From Chryseobacterium sp. Leaf405 (GTDB lineage: Bacteria; Bacteroidota; Bacteroidia; Flavobacteriales; Weeksellaceae), in NCBI RefSeq assembly GCF_001425355.1, contig NZ_LMQN01000021.1, positions 68,600 to 132,599 of the forward strand: a stretch of DNA of 64,000 nt. The letters are read 5' to 3'. The position numbers were made by a program, and so were the translations under genes. Position 1 is the first letter of the stretch, and every line of letters begins with the position of its first letter. Under the pieces are notes generated by a model. That model had not been told where the DNA came from, did not search any database, and worked only from the letters and a program-made list of their open reading frames with translations. Shown here piece after piece: positions 7,706 to 16,690 of the stretch.

Positions 7706-8554
7706 ATGAATAGAAAAACTTTTTTGAAAAGATTGGCTCAGCTTTCCGTAATCGGAGCTTTTCCGATGTTGTATTCGTGGCAGGTCGAACCCTTTTGGCT
7801 GGAATTTGTGGAAAGAAAACTTCCGATCAAAAATTTACCTGAAGAATTGGAAGGGAAAATTCTCATGCAGATTTCAGATCTCCATGTTGGAACCCGTTTC
7901 GACTGGAATTTTTTAATTGATTCTTTTCAGAAAGCGAAAAAATGCAATCCGGATTTTGTAGTCTACACCGGCGATTTTACAAATCACGGCAATGCCGACG
8001 AAAGAGAAGATCTTAAAAAAGTAATGAAACATTTGGTCTTAGGAAATCTGGCAACTTTCGGAATTCTCGGAAATCATGATTACGGAATCGACTGGAAGGA
8101 ATTGGATGTTGCGGATAAAATCTGTGAAATTGCGGAAAACTCCGGAATTACCATGCTTAGAGATGACCAAAAAGAAAGTCACGGATTACATTTTATTGGT
8201 TTCGAAGATCTATGGTCGCCCAATTTTGCGCCACAAAAAGTAATGGAAAACTACGACTCATCCAAAGCAAATATTATCCTTTGCCATAATCCCGATGCTT
8301 GTGATGCAGATGTCTGGAATAATTATCAGGGCTGGATTTTAAGCGGTCATACGCATGGAGGACAATGCAGAATTCCTGGAGTGATAACACCGCTTCTTCC
8401 TGTGAAAAATCGAAATTATACTTCAGGAGAAATTGATCTGAAAGATGGGAGAATGCTTTACATCAACCGTGCGTTGGGACATTCTTTTCAGGTTCGGTTT
8501 ATGGTTCGCCCGGAAATTACTGTTTTTAAACTTTGTTTAGAGGAGAATGTATAA
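7706..8554 (+). CDS. metallophosphoesterase (YkuE-like)
   Basis: The 282-residue protein has all five calcineurin-type metal-binding motifs in order: ISDLHVG (about 53-59), YTGDFTNHG (about 89-97), GNHDYG (about 120-125), LCHNPD (about 190) and SGHTHGGQ (about 215-222). The N-terminus MNRKTFLKRLAQLSVIG could be a membrane anchor or a signal, so the enzyme is probably membrane-attached. YkuE-type members hydrolyse phosphoesters, and some act on lipid substrates; the substrate here is unknown. It ends 8 bp inside the next small gene, so the two are translationally linked. Confidence 0.88.
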   Translation: MNRKTFLKRLAQLSVIGAFPMLYSWQVEPFWLEFVERKLPIKNLPEELEGKILMQISDLHVGTRFDWNFLIDSFQKAKKCNPDFVVYTGDFTNHGNADEREDLKKVMKHLVLGNLATFGILGNHDYGIDWKELDVADKICEIAENSGITMLRDDQKESHGLHFIGFEDLWSPNFAPQKVMENYDSSKANIILCHNPDACDADVWNNYQGWILSGHTHGGQCRIPGVITPLLPVKNRNYTSGEIDLKDGRMLYINRALGHSFQVRFMVRPEITVFKLCLEENV

Positions 8555-8831
8555 AGTAAATAAAATTGTGCTTATCTATTTCTGTATGAGCTGGCTAATC
8601 GGACTAATTATTCTTCTTGCAATATTTGCAAATGCTATAGAAGAAGTATTTAATTTTTTTGTTTTCATTTCTTCAATTAATATCATTATCAATATGATTT
8701 TGATGCTTATACTCTTTGTATTTTATCACCTTTTTCCCGAAAATAAAATTGAGTTTAAGAATTCTGTTGTTTTATTGATTTTTAATTTTCCGATTTTGAG
8801 TCTTCTGTACTTTTTAATATTAACAATTTAA
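8547..8831 (+). CDS. small integral membrane protein
   Basis: The 94-residue product has three hydrophobic segments (about 8-30, 36-60 and 72-92) and no other recognisable feature. Its ATG overlaps the last 8 bp of the phosphoesterase gene, an arrangement typical of translational coupling. The function is unknown. Confidence 0.6.
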   Translation: MYKVNKIVLIYFCMSWLIGLIILLAIFANAIEEVFNFFVFISSINIIINMILMLILFVFYHLFPENKIEFKNSVVLLIFNFPILSLLYFLILTI

Positions 8832-8842
8832 AAATATAAACT

Positions 8843-9328
8843 ATGAAAAAACTACGTGTAAAATTTCTTCTTTTCGTGTACGATAAAACTCAAAAATTAT
8901 ACAGAAAATATTTTAAGAAAAAGAAAAGGCAATGGCAGTTCACAGAAAAGCAGTTGTTGGAATTTCAGGAAGATTCTTTAGGACGAAAATTGGGTGAATT
9001 TTACAAAAAATATGGCTTTACCATGATTCCGAAAATGGAAGACCACGATGTTCATCATCTGATCACGGGTTGCGGAACTAACTTCGAGGATGAAATCGCC
9101 ATGCAGTTTCTCCTTTTTGGAAACGGAAAGTTAAATGCTCATCTTTTGGCAGCTATCGTTTTAGGCTCACTGATTTTACCGGAATATTACAAAATCTACA
9201 GAAAAGCATATCAGAAAGGAAAAAATATGCGGCCGTTCTATCATTGGGATTTTGAGGCGTTGCTTTGGCAGAATTTCGAACACCTGAAAGATTTTATTCA
9301 ACAGAAAAATGCTCCGGTTTTATATTAA
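8843..9328 (+). CDS. Coq4-like protein
   Basis: The 161-residue protein contains MEDHDVHHLITGCGTNFEDEIAMQFLLFGNGK (around residues 67-98), which fits the Coq4 zinc motif HDxxH-(x11)-E, and then the helical NAHLLAAIVLGSLILPEYYKIYRKAYQKGK region typical of the family. Coq4 proteins take part in ubiquinone biosynthesis in mitochondria and proteobacteria. Flavobacteria generally use menaquinone, so the homologue here may act on another quinone or lipid. The start codon is 11 bp after the membrane protein gene, so the two are probably cotranscribed. Confidence 0.75.
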   Translation: MKKLRVKFLLFVYDKTQKLYRKYFKKKKRQWQFTEKQLLEFQEDSLGRKLGEFYKKYGFTMIPKMEDHDVHHLITGCGTNFEDEIAMQFLLFGNGKLNAHLLAAIVLGSLILPEYYKIYRKAYQKGKNMRPFYHWDFEALLWQNFEHLKDFIQQKNAPVLY

Positions 9329-9428
9329 TAAGCATATAGTTTAAGACTTCTCAATATTTGTGAGTCTGCTGTATTTTTTCGTTGATTTTCTAAATCTCTC
9401 AATTTCTAAATCTTTTAATTAAAACAAC

Positions 9429-10799
9429 ATGAAAACACATCATTATATATTTCTTACCACCTTATTATTTGTCATTGTATTTTACGATCAGAATGTCGGA
9501 CCGAATCTTGGTATTATTGGAATAATCTACGCCATATTGACGCTTGTTAAAACGCCGGAAAAAAATAAAACCAAAACCTTTCTTTTTCTTTTCGTAACGA
9601 GCATTTTGTCGAGTATAGCTTTTGCATGGTATGGCGATTTTCCTTCCTTTTTAGCTGTTGTAAGTTCAATTTTGCTATTAGGATACAAATCGAAAAACAG
9701 AAGAATGAAGATCCTTTTTCTGATTCCCGTTTTTGTATTGAATTGTATGACCTCATTTTGCCGGGTTTTCAGTTTTGATCAATGGCTTCCGAAAAAAAAT
9801 GTTCCCGGATTGTGGCAGAAAACATTGGCTTTTGTTTTAATTCCGTTGATTTTAATTTCTGTTTTCTTCGGAATTTATTCTGCAGGAAGCGATCATTTTG
9901 CCAGTCTTTTTACCGATTTCGAATTAGATATTAATTTCTGGCAGCTTGTTGCGATGATTGCTTTAGGATTTTTTATTGCTTTTAATTACTGGAATTATGC
10001 GGTCGAAAAATTCATCTACAAAAACAATTATATGTTGGATAATGATTTTAAGGAAAAAGATAAAATCCAAAAACCAACGTACTCTTTTCTTGATTTGGAT
10101 GCGGAACGAATGAGCGGCGTTATTTCTTTCTTTTCATTAAATATTTTGTTGATCTTCTTTATCATTACTTACAATTATGAACAGTTTTATGAAGTAACGA
10201 AAACGTCCGTAAAGCTTTCTGAAGAAACTCATGAAAGAGTCAATGCGGTCATCATGTCGATTGTAATGGCAATTCTGGTGATTATGTTTTACTTTAAATC
10301 TAATTTTAACTTTGATCCGAAAGCCGGAAAAATGAAAATTTTAGTCAACATCTGGATTTTTCTGAATGCCGTTCTGGTAATTTCTGCGATGATAAAAAAT
10401 TCAGAATACATTATGAATTACGGTTTTACCTATAAAAGATTAGGCGTTTATGGGTTTTTAATTTTATCGTTAATTGGCTTGATCATGACTTTCATTAAAA
10501 TTCAGACGAAGAAAAGAAACGCTTTCCTTTTCAATACGATGACCTGGTACGTTTACGGTGTAATACTCATTTGCAGCTACATCAATTGGGGCGGAATCAT
10601 CACTTCCGAAAATATGAGACGTAAAAGTTTTGATATAAGTTATCATCGTGACGAAGTTAATTTCAGTGAAAAATTGCTTTTAGAATATGCAGAACAGAAG
10701 AATGATTCATCACTAAAGACTGAAATTTTAAACAAAGTAAAACCTCAGAAGGAAGAAAAATTTTTATCTAAAGTTTTGTACTATCAAACGATGAAATAA
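9429..10799 (+). CDS. DUF4173/DUF4153-like polytopic membrane protein
   Basis: The 456-residue protein has about twelve hydrophobic segments. The soluble stretch LDLDAERMSGVISFFSLN in its middle and the C-terminal segment RRKSFDISYHRDEVNFSEKLLLEYAEQKN resemble DUF4173 proteins. The family has no established function; some members lie near signalling genes. The last 50 residues are hydrophilic. The gene stands alone, 100 bp from its neighbours on either side. Confidence 0.65.
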   Translation: MKTHHYIFLTTLLFVIVFYDQNVGPNLGIIGIIYAILTLVKTPEKNKTKTFLFLFVTSILSSIAFAWYGDFPSFLAVVSSILLLGYKSKNRRMKILFLIPVFVLNCMTSFCRVFSFDQWLPKKNVPGLWQKTLAFVLIPLILISVFFGIYSAGSDHFASLFTDFELDINFWQLVAMIALGFFIAFNYWNYAVEKFIYKNNYMLDNDFKEKDKIQKPTYSFLDLDAERMSGVISFFSLNILLIFFIITYNYEQFYEVTKTSVKLSEETHERVNAVIMSIVMAILVIMFYFKSNFNFDPKAGKMKILVNIWIFLNAVLVISAMIKNSEYIMNYGFTYKRLGVYGFLILSLIGLIMTFIKIQTKKRNAFLFNTMTWYVYGVILICSYINWGGIITSENMRRKSFDISYHRDEVNFSEKLLLEYAEQKNDSSLKTEILNKVKPQKEEKFLSKVLYYQTMK

Positions 10800-10895
10800 A
10801 ACCGTTTGAATCGAAATTCTAATAATTTTTTAAGAATAAAAACTAAGTAATGGAATGGTTTTAGCTTAAAAACAGTATCATTTAAAATAAACAGT

Positions 10896-11435
10896 ATGAA
10901 AAAATCCTTATTGCTAATCCCTTTGATCATTATTTCATGTAAGAAAGATCCCAATGTAGAACCTGCGGAGAGAAAAGATTCAATTGTGATTACGGAACAA
11001 CCCGATACTGCGTTGAAAATGGATTCTGCTGCTGTTCGGCTAAAGGATTCTGTTATCAATAATGCTCCGAAAACCAAAGAAGTGTTGAAAACCGGAGTGA
11101 TGAGAAATGTGAAAGAGGGACAAATCATCAGAATGGTAGATGCGGAACAGTTTCCTTTGACGCTGGGTGAAGAATTTACGAAAGATGATCAGGAATTTAT
11201 TTTAAAAATAACAGATTTCGACAAACCAAATATTAAGGCAAAAATCAATACCAAACAAAAAGATTTTAATATCAGATTTAATCAGATCAAATTACCGAAT
11301 GGTGATTACGACGGACCTTTCGGCAGAGAAATTACTTATGATGTAAAGGGGAAAGGAGAAGTCTGGCTGATGATCGGAAAAAGCAATATGGCTTCAGGAA
11401 ATACGAAAGGAAGCTTTACGGTGAGCTTAGAATAA
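10896..11435 (+). CDS. putative lipoprotein of unknown function
   Basis: The 179-residue product starts MKKSLLLIPLIIISCKKD, a short lipoprotein signal with the lipid-attachment Cys at residue 15. The mature part has a low-complexity acidic/charged linker (residues 18-70) and then a compact beta-rich domain (about 75-179). I recognise no family. It precedes another lipoprotein gene by 52 bp. Confidence 0.6.
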   Translation: MKKSLLLIPLIIISCKKDPNVEPAERKDSIVITEQPDTALKMDSAAVRLKDSVINNAPKTKEVLKTGVMRNVKEGQIIRMVDAEQFPLTLGEEFTKDDQEFILKITDFDKPNIKAKINTKQKDFNIRFNQIKLPNGDYDGPFGREITYDVKGKGEVWLMIGKSNMASGNTKGSFTVSLE

Positions 11436-11487
11436 TTTCAACAGATTTGGTATAATTTGTGCAAACAAAACTTTAAAATTTATCATT

Positions 11488-12000
11488 ATGAAAAATATAT
11501 TTTTGACAGCGGCGGTGGCTTCAGTAGCATTGGTGAGTTGCGGTACCGTACAATCGTTGGTTCAGAATACATTTCCCTATACTGCCAATGTGTTAGTATC
11601 CACGGGAGTTCCTGCGGATAAAGAGGTTTCTTCTACATCTACTGCTACCAATGTTCAGACTTGGTTTGGTGGTAATAACAATGCAAAGATTAAAGATGTA
11701 AGAATTTCCGATGCAAAAGTTTCTGTAGTTTCTCCTTCGGGCGGAAGTCTTAATGCTTTTAAATCGATTAAAGTGTATGTTTCTTCAAGCGGAACGGGTG
11801 AAAGACTGGTTGCTTCAAGATCCAATATTTCTACCGATGCGTCAAGCTTAAATCTTGATCTTGGAAATTCAGGTTTTTTAGATGAAGTGGTGAAAAGTAC
11901 GGGGCTTACAGTAAGAACGGTTTACGAATTGAAAAACCAGACAAGTTCTGATATGAACATTAAAATAGCACTTAATTTCAGCAGTATTCCTGCGAATTAA
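11488..12000 (+). CDS. putative lipoprotein of unknown function
   Basis: The 170-residue product has the signal MKNIFLTAAVASVALVSCG with the lipidated Cys at residue 18. The mature domain is rich in Ser, Thr, Val and Asn and reads like a beta-sandwich of a surface or periplasmic protein. No known motif is visible. It ends 25 bp before a strong bidirectional terminator shared with the convergent FKBP gene. Confidence 0.65.
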   Translation: MKNIFLTAAVASVALVSCGTVQSLVQNTFPYTANVLVSTGVPADKEVSSTSTATNVQTWFGGNNNAKIKDVRISDAKVSVVSPSGGSLNAFKSIKVYVSSSGTGERLVASRSNISTDASSLNLDLGNSGFLDEVVKSTGLTVRTVYELKNQTSSDMNIKIALNFSSIPAN

Positions 12001-12024
12001 TTTTATAAAAGTTATTATTGTTGA

Positions 12025-12059
12025 AAAAACGACTTTCAGAATTCCTGAAAGTCGTTTTT
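12025..12059. terminator. bidirectional intrinsic terminator
   Basis: The perfect 15-bp arms AAAAACGACTTTCAG and CTGAAAGTCGTTTTT enclose the 5-nt loop AATTC. T runs exist on both strands, so it serves both the lipoprotein gene at 11488 and the FKBP gene at 12081. Confidence 0.85.
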
Positions 12060-12080
12060 GTTGTATGAGTGTTAGCTTGA

Positions 12081-12764
12081 TTATTTAAAATCTACTAATT
12101 CTACATCAAAAATAAGTGTTGCTCCCGGAGGGATTACTCCGCCTGCACCGTTGTCTCCGTATGCTAATTCTGAAGGAAGATAGAATCTGTATTTTGCACC
12201 TTTTGTCATTAGCTGAATTCCCTCTGTCCATCCCGGAATAACACTGGAAAGGTTCAGTTCTACTGGTTTTCCACCATTTTTATCTGTTGAATCAAAAACT
12301 GTTCCGTCCATCAGTTTCCCGGTATACATAACGTTTGCCGTACTTGAAGCGGCAGGTTTTGTTTTTCCGTCACCAGCTTTCAACACTTCGTACTGTAAGC
12401 CGCTAGCTGTTGTTTTGATATTTTTGTTAAGCTTATTTTTTGCTAAAAATTCTGCTCCTTTTTTCTTGTTTTCTTCTGCTTTTAATTTTGCCTCAGCTTG
12501 TTTTTTTTCATTCTGCTTCTGCATAAAACCCTGTAGAAATGGTCCCATTTCCTCTTTAGAGAATAATTTTGCTTTATCTGAAAACTCGTCTTTTAGTGCC
12601 TGAGTCAAAAGTTCTGCATCTATAGGAAATCCTTGTCTTTTAAGATTTTGAGCAATATCGAGACCGATATAATAAGATGCTTTTTGGTCGTCGGTATACG
12701 TTTTTTGAGCAAATGCAGAGCTCATTCCTGAAAGAAGAACTAAAGTAATTAAGGTTTTTTTCAT
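12081..12764 (-). CDS. FKBP-type peptidyl-prolyl cis-trans isomerase, exported
   Basis: The 227-residue protein has a signal peptide (MKKTLITLVLLSGMSSAFA), an N-terminal dimerisation domain of the FkpA/Mip type (about residues 22-112, with a Lys/Glu-rich helix), and a C-terminal FKBP domain. The latter contains VMYTGKLMDGTVFDST, VIPGWTEGIQLMTKGAKYRFYLPSELAYG and the ending GATLIFDVELVDF. It assists folding of periplasmic or outer-membrane proteins by isomerising prolyl bonds. Length and domain order match FkpA-type foldases. Confidence 0.92.
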   Translation of the reverse strand: MKKTLITLVLLSGMSSAFAQKTYTDDQKASYYIGLDIAQNLKRQGFPIDAELLTQALKDEFSDKAKLFSKEEMGPFLQGFMQKQNEKKQAEAKLKAEENKKKGAEFLAKNKLNKNIKTTASGLQYEVLKAGDGKTKPAASSTANVMYTGKLMDGTVFDSTDKNGGKPVELNLSSVIPGWTEGIQLMTKGAKYRFYLPSELAYGDNGAGGVIPPGATLIFDVELVDFK

Positions 12765-12795
12765 TGTTTGATTTAAATTATAATCTGCTGTAAAT

Positions 12796-13245
12796 TTAAG
12801 CTTTTGTAACGGAATCCATCACAATTGTCACCGGTCCGTCGTTAATTAATGAAACTTTCATATCTGCCCCGAAAATTCCGCTCTCTGTTTTAAGTCCAGA
12901 TTTTGCTATTTCTTCTTTAAAATATTCAAAAAGAGGAATTGCTTTATCCGGTTTTGCTGCTTTAATGAAAGATGGTCGGTTGCCTTTTTTATAATCTGCA
13001 ATCAAAGTAAACTGGCTGATACAAAGGATCTCACCCTTGATGTCTTGTACAGAAAGATTTAGTTTGTCGTTTTCATCACCAAAAATTCTCAGGTTTAAAA
13101 TTTTCTGAACAAGCCAGTCGGCATCGCTTTTTTCATCGTTTTCATGAATGCCTATTAAAAGCATCAGCCCTTTCCCAATTTCTCCTACAATTTCTCCGTC
13201 TACTTTTACGCTGGATTCGGAAACTCTTTGTATGACGATTTTCAT
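12796..13245 (-). CDS. dtd: D-aminoacyl-tRNA deacylase
   Basis: The 149-residue protein carries the conserved signatures of the DTD family: MKIVIQRVSESSVKVDGE at the start, ISQFTLIADYKKGNRPSF near residues 74-92 and the Gly-cisPro motif in NDGPVTIVMDS near the end. The enzyme removes D-amino acids (and mischarged glycine) from tRNA in the cytoplasm. Its start codon overlaps the stop of the upstream XRE regulator gene by one base, so both genes are on one transcript. Confidence 0.95.
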   Translation of the reverse strand: MKIVIQRVSESSVKVDGEIVGEIGKGLMLLIGIHENDEKSDADWLVQKILNLRIFGDENDKLNLSVQDIKGEILCISQFTLIADYKKGNRPSFIKAAKPDKAIPLFEYFKEEIAKSGLKTESGIFGADMKVSLINDGPVTIVMDSVTKA

Positions 13246-13625
13246 TAATAATTACTGTCTAATTTATTTTTCAGAAATTCTACCTGTTCTTTTAATTCCT
13301 TAATACGTTCTTCATACAATTCAATCATTCTTTCAGATAGCTGATTAATAGTGATATGGGTATCGTTGTTAGTATTATTCTGAATTACTGATTCGTTATC
13401 TTGATTATTCTGTATTAGATTATCTGCGCCAATAAAAAGATCTTCAGGTTTTATATCTAATTCTTTGCTTAATTTTTCAACATGATTAACCCAAGAGTTT
13501 GTCTCTCCGTTTTCTATTCTACTATATGCTGAGCGTGAAATTTGTAGTCTTTCCGCCATTTCTTCCTGAGAAAAACCTTTCGTTTCTCTGAGTCTTCTTA
13601 TTTTACTTCCTACCTGAATGTTCAT
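13245..13625 (-). CDS. XRE-family regulator with C-terminal coiled coil
   Basis: The 126-residue protein has an N-terminal HTH_3 domain (IRRLRETKGFSQEEMAERLQISRSAYSRIENGETN, about residues 9-44), an Asn-rich linker (about 67-95) and a C-terminal amphipathic helix (ERMIELYEERIKELKEQVEFLKNKL) that looks like a coiled coil. The regulator at 46096 has the same three-part layout, so the two are paralogues. Upstream on the minus strand, TACTTTTG about 30 bp before the ATG fits the -7 element. Its targets are unknown; the toxin-like gene at 13778 is divergent to it. Confidence 0.85.
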   Translation of the reverse strand: MNIQVGSKIRRLRETKGFSQEEMAERLQISRSAYSRIENGETNSWVNHVEKLSKELDIKPEDLFIGADNLIQNNQDNESVIQNNTNNDTHITINQLSERMIELYEERIKELKEQVEFLKNKLDSNY

Positions 13626-13745
13626 AATGAGAATATATTTATAACAAAAGTAGCAAAAACTCTAACGATTTGAATAAAATTTTTTCGCTCGATAAAAGGG
13701 CGTGAAATTCCCGAAAATAGAACAGTATGGAATGTAATTATAAAC

Positions 13746-13753
13746 TATATTTG
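13746..13753 (+). promoter_or_regulatory. -7 promoter element TATATTTG for the gene at 13778
   Basis: It matches TAnnTTTG exactly and lies about 25 bp before the ATG. A matching -33 TTTG was not evident at the usual spacing. Confidence 0.45.
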
Positions 13754-13777
13754 TGCCGTTAAAATATAAATCAAAAT

Positions 13778-15538
13778 ATGATGAAAAAAAATTATTACCT
13801 GCTTTTATTTGCAGTAGTTTTGTTACTGTTCGGTTGCAGAACAGAAGACCTTTCAGAAAAAGACAATCCTGTAAATCTTACGGGCTCTTCTTCCCAATTT
13901 ATTTCCCGTAAAGTTTCTCCGATTGAATTTCAAAAAATTAATGGGCTTAATGAAAAATTCAGCAAAAACGAAAGTCTTCTTTCTCAAAAAATATCAACAG
14001 GAAAAAATATTCTGGATGGTGCTGTAATAGACTCTGCCTATGCCATGGAAACGACGGATGGAAATGTAATTTCCTATACATTTCCTGTATATAGAAACAA
14101 TCAAAAAGATATCTTTGAGAATTTGGTGTTGCAGAGAAAAGTGGGCGAGCAAAATTTTAAATCATATCTGTACCAATATCATCGAATTGGGGCGAACAGC
14201 TATAATAAAAAAAATATAGAAGTTTTTAATTTAGACTTCATTGATACTACTTCTAGTGGGAAAATGATGTTTACTACCATTAGTTCTACGGATGGTTGCA
14301 TAGAGATACAAGCAACTACAGTAGATTGTGGAGAGGGAGGTCATCATACCAATGGGGCTTACTGTCCAAGCTTAGGATATCATGTGCCTTTTGATTACAT
14401 TACCTCTTTCAACAATTGCCCGGCAGGTGGCGGCGGAGGTGGTGGTGGCGGGAACACAAATCCCGGAAATAATAATCCATCTCCAGGTGGAAATAATAAT
14501 GGAGATTACGGAGTAACAATTCCGGTTCCCAATTATCCAAAATGGGGAATGTGTCGTGAAAGAACTGGGATGCATTGGGATGCATTAGATTTAAACTCAA
14601 ACCAGCTGGCTTTCATTAATGCATCTGAACAAAATGCACTGCGAGGGGAAATGACAAGGTTTCTAACAAATAATGAAGTTTTTACTTTTGACTGTAATGC
14701 TCCGAGAGAGGTCTCACCGGATGTAAAATCTGTTGGATTATGGATAGTAAATTATGCAATGACCAATCCTGATTTCTTGAACTCGGAATTTTGGACAGAT
14801 TTTGTAAACTCTGATTTGCAATTTCAACAGTGGGCTATGAATTTCCTTAATCAAAACTCCAATGTTTCTCTTGATGAACTTTTATTTAATAGATACTCTT
14901 CTGAACCCAATGCAAGTATTGATTTTAACGATAATGAATCAGGAAATTATGATGAAACAGATTTTGAAGATTTTAATTTTGAAAATCAACAAACTCAATG
15001 GTCAACTGTAAACAATGTTATTCCTGTTTCTGACTTTGTAGGCTGGAATGCACCTGGGATTAGAAAAAATTGTATGGATTATGCTAAAGCTCAAATAGCA
15101 AAGAAAGGTTATAAAATTTCAAATTATTATGATGTTGATTCACAGGGGAATAAACAGACCTTTCAAATTTATACAGAACAAAATGGAGTAAATTTGAATG
15201 ATCTGTATAAAGGAGTAAGTTATATAAAATACGCTTTATCTCATGGAATACCTGTTATTGTTGGAATAGATGATGCGGTAGGAGGTCCTGGAAATATTGA
15301 TGGTTCAACTAATCATTTTGTTGTGATTGTAGGAATGGGAACTGATTCAAAAGGGAATTTTTTTAGGTTTTATGATAATGCTTCAGGAACTGATCCAATA
15401 AATCAAGGTGCAAATCCAGAAAATAAATTATATTATAAATATCCAGAAAGAATATTTACAGGAAAAACATATTGTACTGCTTACAGAGCTGGTACTGAAT
15501 ATGATTATATAATAACAATGATTCGAAAAAGTAAATAA
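13778..15538 (+). CDS. lipoprotein with C-terminal cysteine-peptidase-like domain (candidate polymorphic toxin)
   Basis: The 586-residue product has a lipoprotein signal (MMKKNYYLLLFAVVLLLFGC), an N-terminal domain to about residue 205, a Gly/Asn/Pro-rich linker (about 206-245), a middle domain, and a C-terminal domain with the order Cys432 (RKNCMDYAKAQ), His513 (TNHFVVIVGMG) and Asp533 (FRFYDNAS). That order and the strand pattern fit a C39/papain-like cysteine peptidase. A long surface-anchored N-terminus, a linker and an enzymatic tip are typical of polymorphic toxins, and a lipoprotein gene starts 2 bp downstream as an immunity candidate. A surface peptidase unrelated to toxins is the alternative. 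ATG codons at 13778 and 13781 are both possible. Confidence 0.6.
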   Translation: MMKKNYYLLLFAVVLLLFGCRTEDLSEKDNPVNLTGSSSQFISRKVSPIEFQKINGLNEKFSKNESLLSQKISTGKNILDGAVIDSAYAMETTDGNVISYTFPVYRNNQKDIFENLVLQRKVGEQNFKSYLYQYHRIGANSYNKKNIEVFNLDFIDTTSSGKMMFTTISSTDGCIEIQATTVDCGEGGHHTNGAYCPSLGYHVPFDYITSFNNCPAGGGGGGGGGNTNPGNNNPSPGGNNNGDYGVTIPVPNYPKWGMCRERTGMHWDALDLNSNQLAFINASEQNALRGEMTRFLTNNEVFTFDCNAPREVSPDVKSVGLWIVNYAMTNPDFLNSEFWTDFVNSDLQFQQWAMNFLNQNSNVSLDELLFNRYSSEPNASIDFNDNESGNYDETDFEDFNFENQQTQWSTVNNVIPVSDFVGWNAPGIRKNCMDYAKAQIAKKGYKISNYYDVDSQGNKQTFQIYTEQNGVNLNDLYKGVSYIKYALSHGIPVIVGIDDAVGGPGNIDGSTNHFVVIVGMGTDSKGNFFRFYDNASGTDPINQGANPENKLYYKYPERIFTGKTYCTAYRAGTEYDYIITMIRKSK

Positions 15539-15540
15539 TT

Positions 15541-16143
15541 ATGATTAATAATAAAACAAAATATTTTTCTTCTTTTCTTTTTGTACTATTCTTTATAACT
15601 ACATGTTCACAATCAAATGACACTGTATTTATAAAAAAAGATAAATATCAAAATATATATATAGTAAAGGATAGAAATTCCGAACAATATAATTCTCTGA
15701 TTAATTATTCAAATTTTGATACAACTAGGAAAATACAAAAAATTGAAGCCTTGGGATTAAATTCAAAATGGCTTCCCCTTTATAAATATATAGGAAAATA
15801 TTATTTATATATTCCTTGCGATAGAATGAATGATGGAAAATATTTAATTGATGACAATACTATTCAAATAAGTTCATCGGAAATTACAGATTACGATATA
15901 GATTCTTTAGAAAAACAAAAGAATAGTCTGATTATTAAATATTCAGAGCCAAATTCTAAAATGGAGTTTAATTTAACAATTATTCCGATTGATAAGAAAA
16001 AAGGTATTTATAAATTTATTACCTATCAGGAAAAAAATCATTATGAAGTTTTAATGCTTAACACTGAATATTATAAAAATTATGATATTATTGTAAATGA
16101 ATGTATAGATAGTAAAATTACTGAATTTAAGTTTGATAAGTAA
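15541..16143 (+). CDS. lipoprotein, candidate immunity protein of the gene at 13778
   Basis: The 200-residue product starts with a signal ending in FFITTCSQ, so it should be a lipoprotein. The mature part is AT-rich in sequence, Lys/Asn/Ile/Tyr-rich in composition and has no known motif. It begins 2 bp after the stop of the cysteine-peptidase lipoprotein and is followed directly by a terminator, so the two genes form a closed pair. The tight pairing is the main reason for the immunity suggestion; no family match supports it. Confidence 0.5.
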   Translation: MINNKTKYFSSFLFVLFFITTCSQSNDTVFIKKDKYQNIYIVKDRNSEQYNSLINYSNFDTTRKIQKIEALGLNSKWLPLYKYIGKYYLYIPCDRMNDGKYLIDDNTIQISSSEITDYDIDSLEKQKNSLIIKYSEPNSKMEFNLTIIPIDKKKGIYKFITYQEKNHYEVLMLNTEYYKNYDIIVNECIDSKITEFKFDK

Positions 16144-16146
16144 AAC

Positions 16147-16172
16147 AAACCCCAGAAACTTTCTGCGGGTTT
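16147..16172 (+). terminator. intrinsic terminator, first of three similar copies
   Basis: The arms AAACCCCAGAAA and TTTCTGCGGGTTT pair with one bulged G. Close relatives lie at 19138-19164 and 20657-20684. Confidence 0.65.
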
Positions 16173-16229
16173 AGAGTTTTAATAATAAATATTTTAAAAC
16201 ACTGGTTGAAGGATTATAAGTATACAAAT

Positions 16230-16679
16230 ATGTCACCAGAAATATACAGACCGGATTGGGTAAGTGTAAAAGATTATCCTGTAGAAACTCAAAATGGTTG
16301 TGCGTTAAAAGTGTCGAGAGCATTAAACTATTCAGGTGTCATAATACCAAATATTCCTGGAAAAACGCTAAAAGGAGCAGATGGAAAATACTATTTTCTA
16401 AATGCTAAAGCATTAAATGCATGGATGAGAAAAACCTTTGGAATTTCACCAACAAATCTTAAACACAAAAACTTTACTAAATTAGATGGTGGTGTAGGCG
16501 GAAAAAATTTCCCTAATTTAATTAAAAATAAAAAGGGTATATTTTCGTTGGTTTCACCGCCAAATAGTCCATGGGCTTCTGGTCACGCAGACATTCTATA
16601 TCCTAACGGAACCTGTAAAGCGGGGTGTCATTTTTTTGACGGAGATATCTTATACATTGACTTTTGGGAGCTAAACTAA
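16230..16679 (+). CDS. Tae4-type amidase (peptidoglycan hydrolase toxin), orphan module
   Basis: From the ATG at 16230 the product has 149 residues. NGCALKVSRALNYSG (Cys24) and SGHADILY (His119) match the catalytic Cys and His motifs of the Tae4 (type VI amidase effector 4) family, and NGTCKAGCHFF supplies a further Cys pair. Family members cut peptidoglycan peptides between D-Glu and mDAP. There is no signal peptide and no N-terminal trafficking domain. The frame stays open upstream to 16140, across the terminator, so this looks like a detached C-terminal toxin cassette. The secreted protein encoded at 16691 is the natural immunity candidate. No type VI secretion structural gene is present in the window. 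Confidence 0.7.
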   Translation: MSPEIYRPDWVSVKDYPVETQNGCALKVSRALNYSGVIIPNIPGKTLKGADGKYYFLNAKALNAWMRKTFGISPTNLKHKNFTKLDGGVGGKNFPNLIKNKKGIFSLVSPPNSPWASGHADILYPNGTCKAGCHFFDGDILYIDFWELN

Positions 16680-16690
16680 AAATAATACAT

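Noticed and set aside
16230..16679. Claim that the organism has a type VI secretion system
   Set aside because: Only a Tae4-type amidase module is seen; no structural T6SS gene lies in the window.
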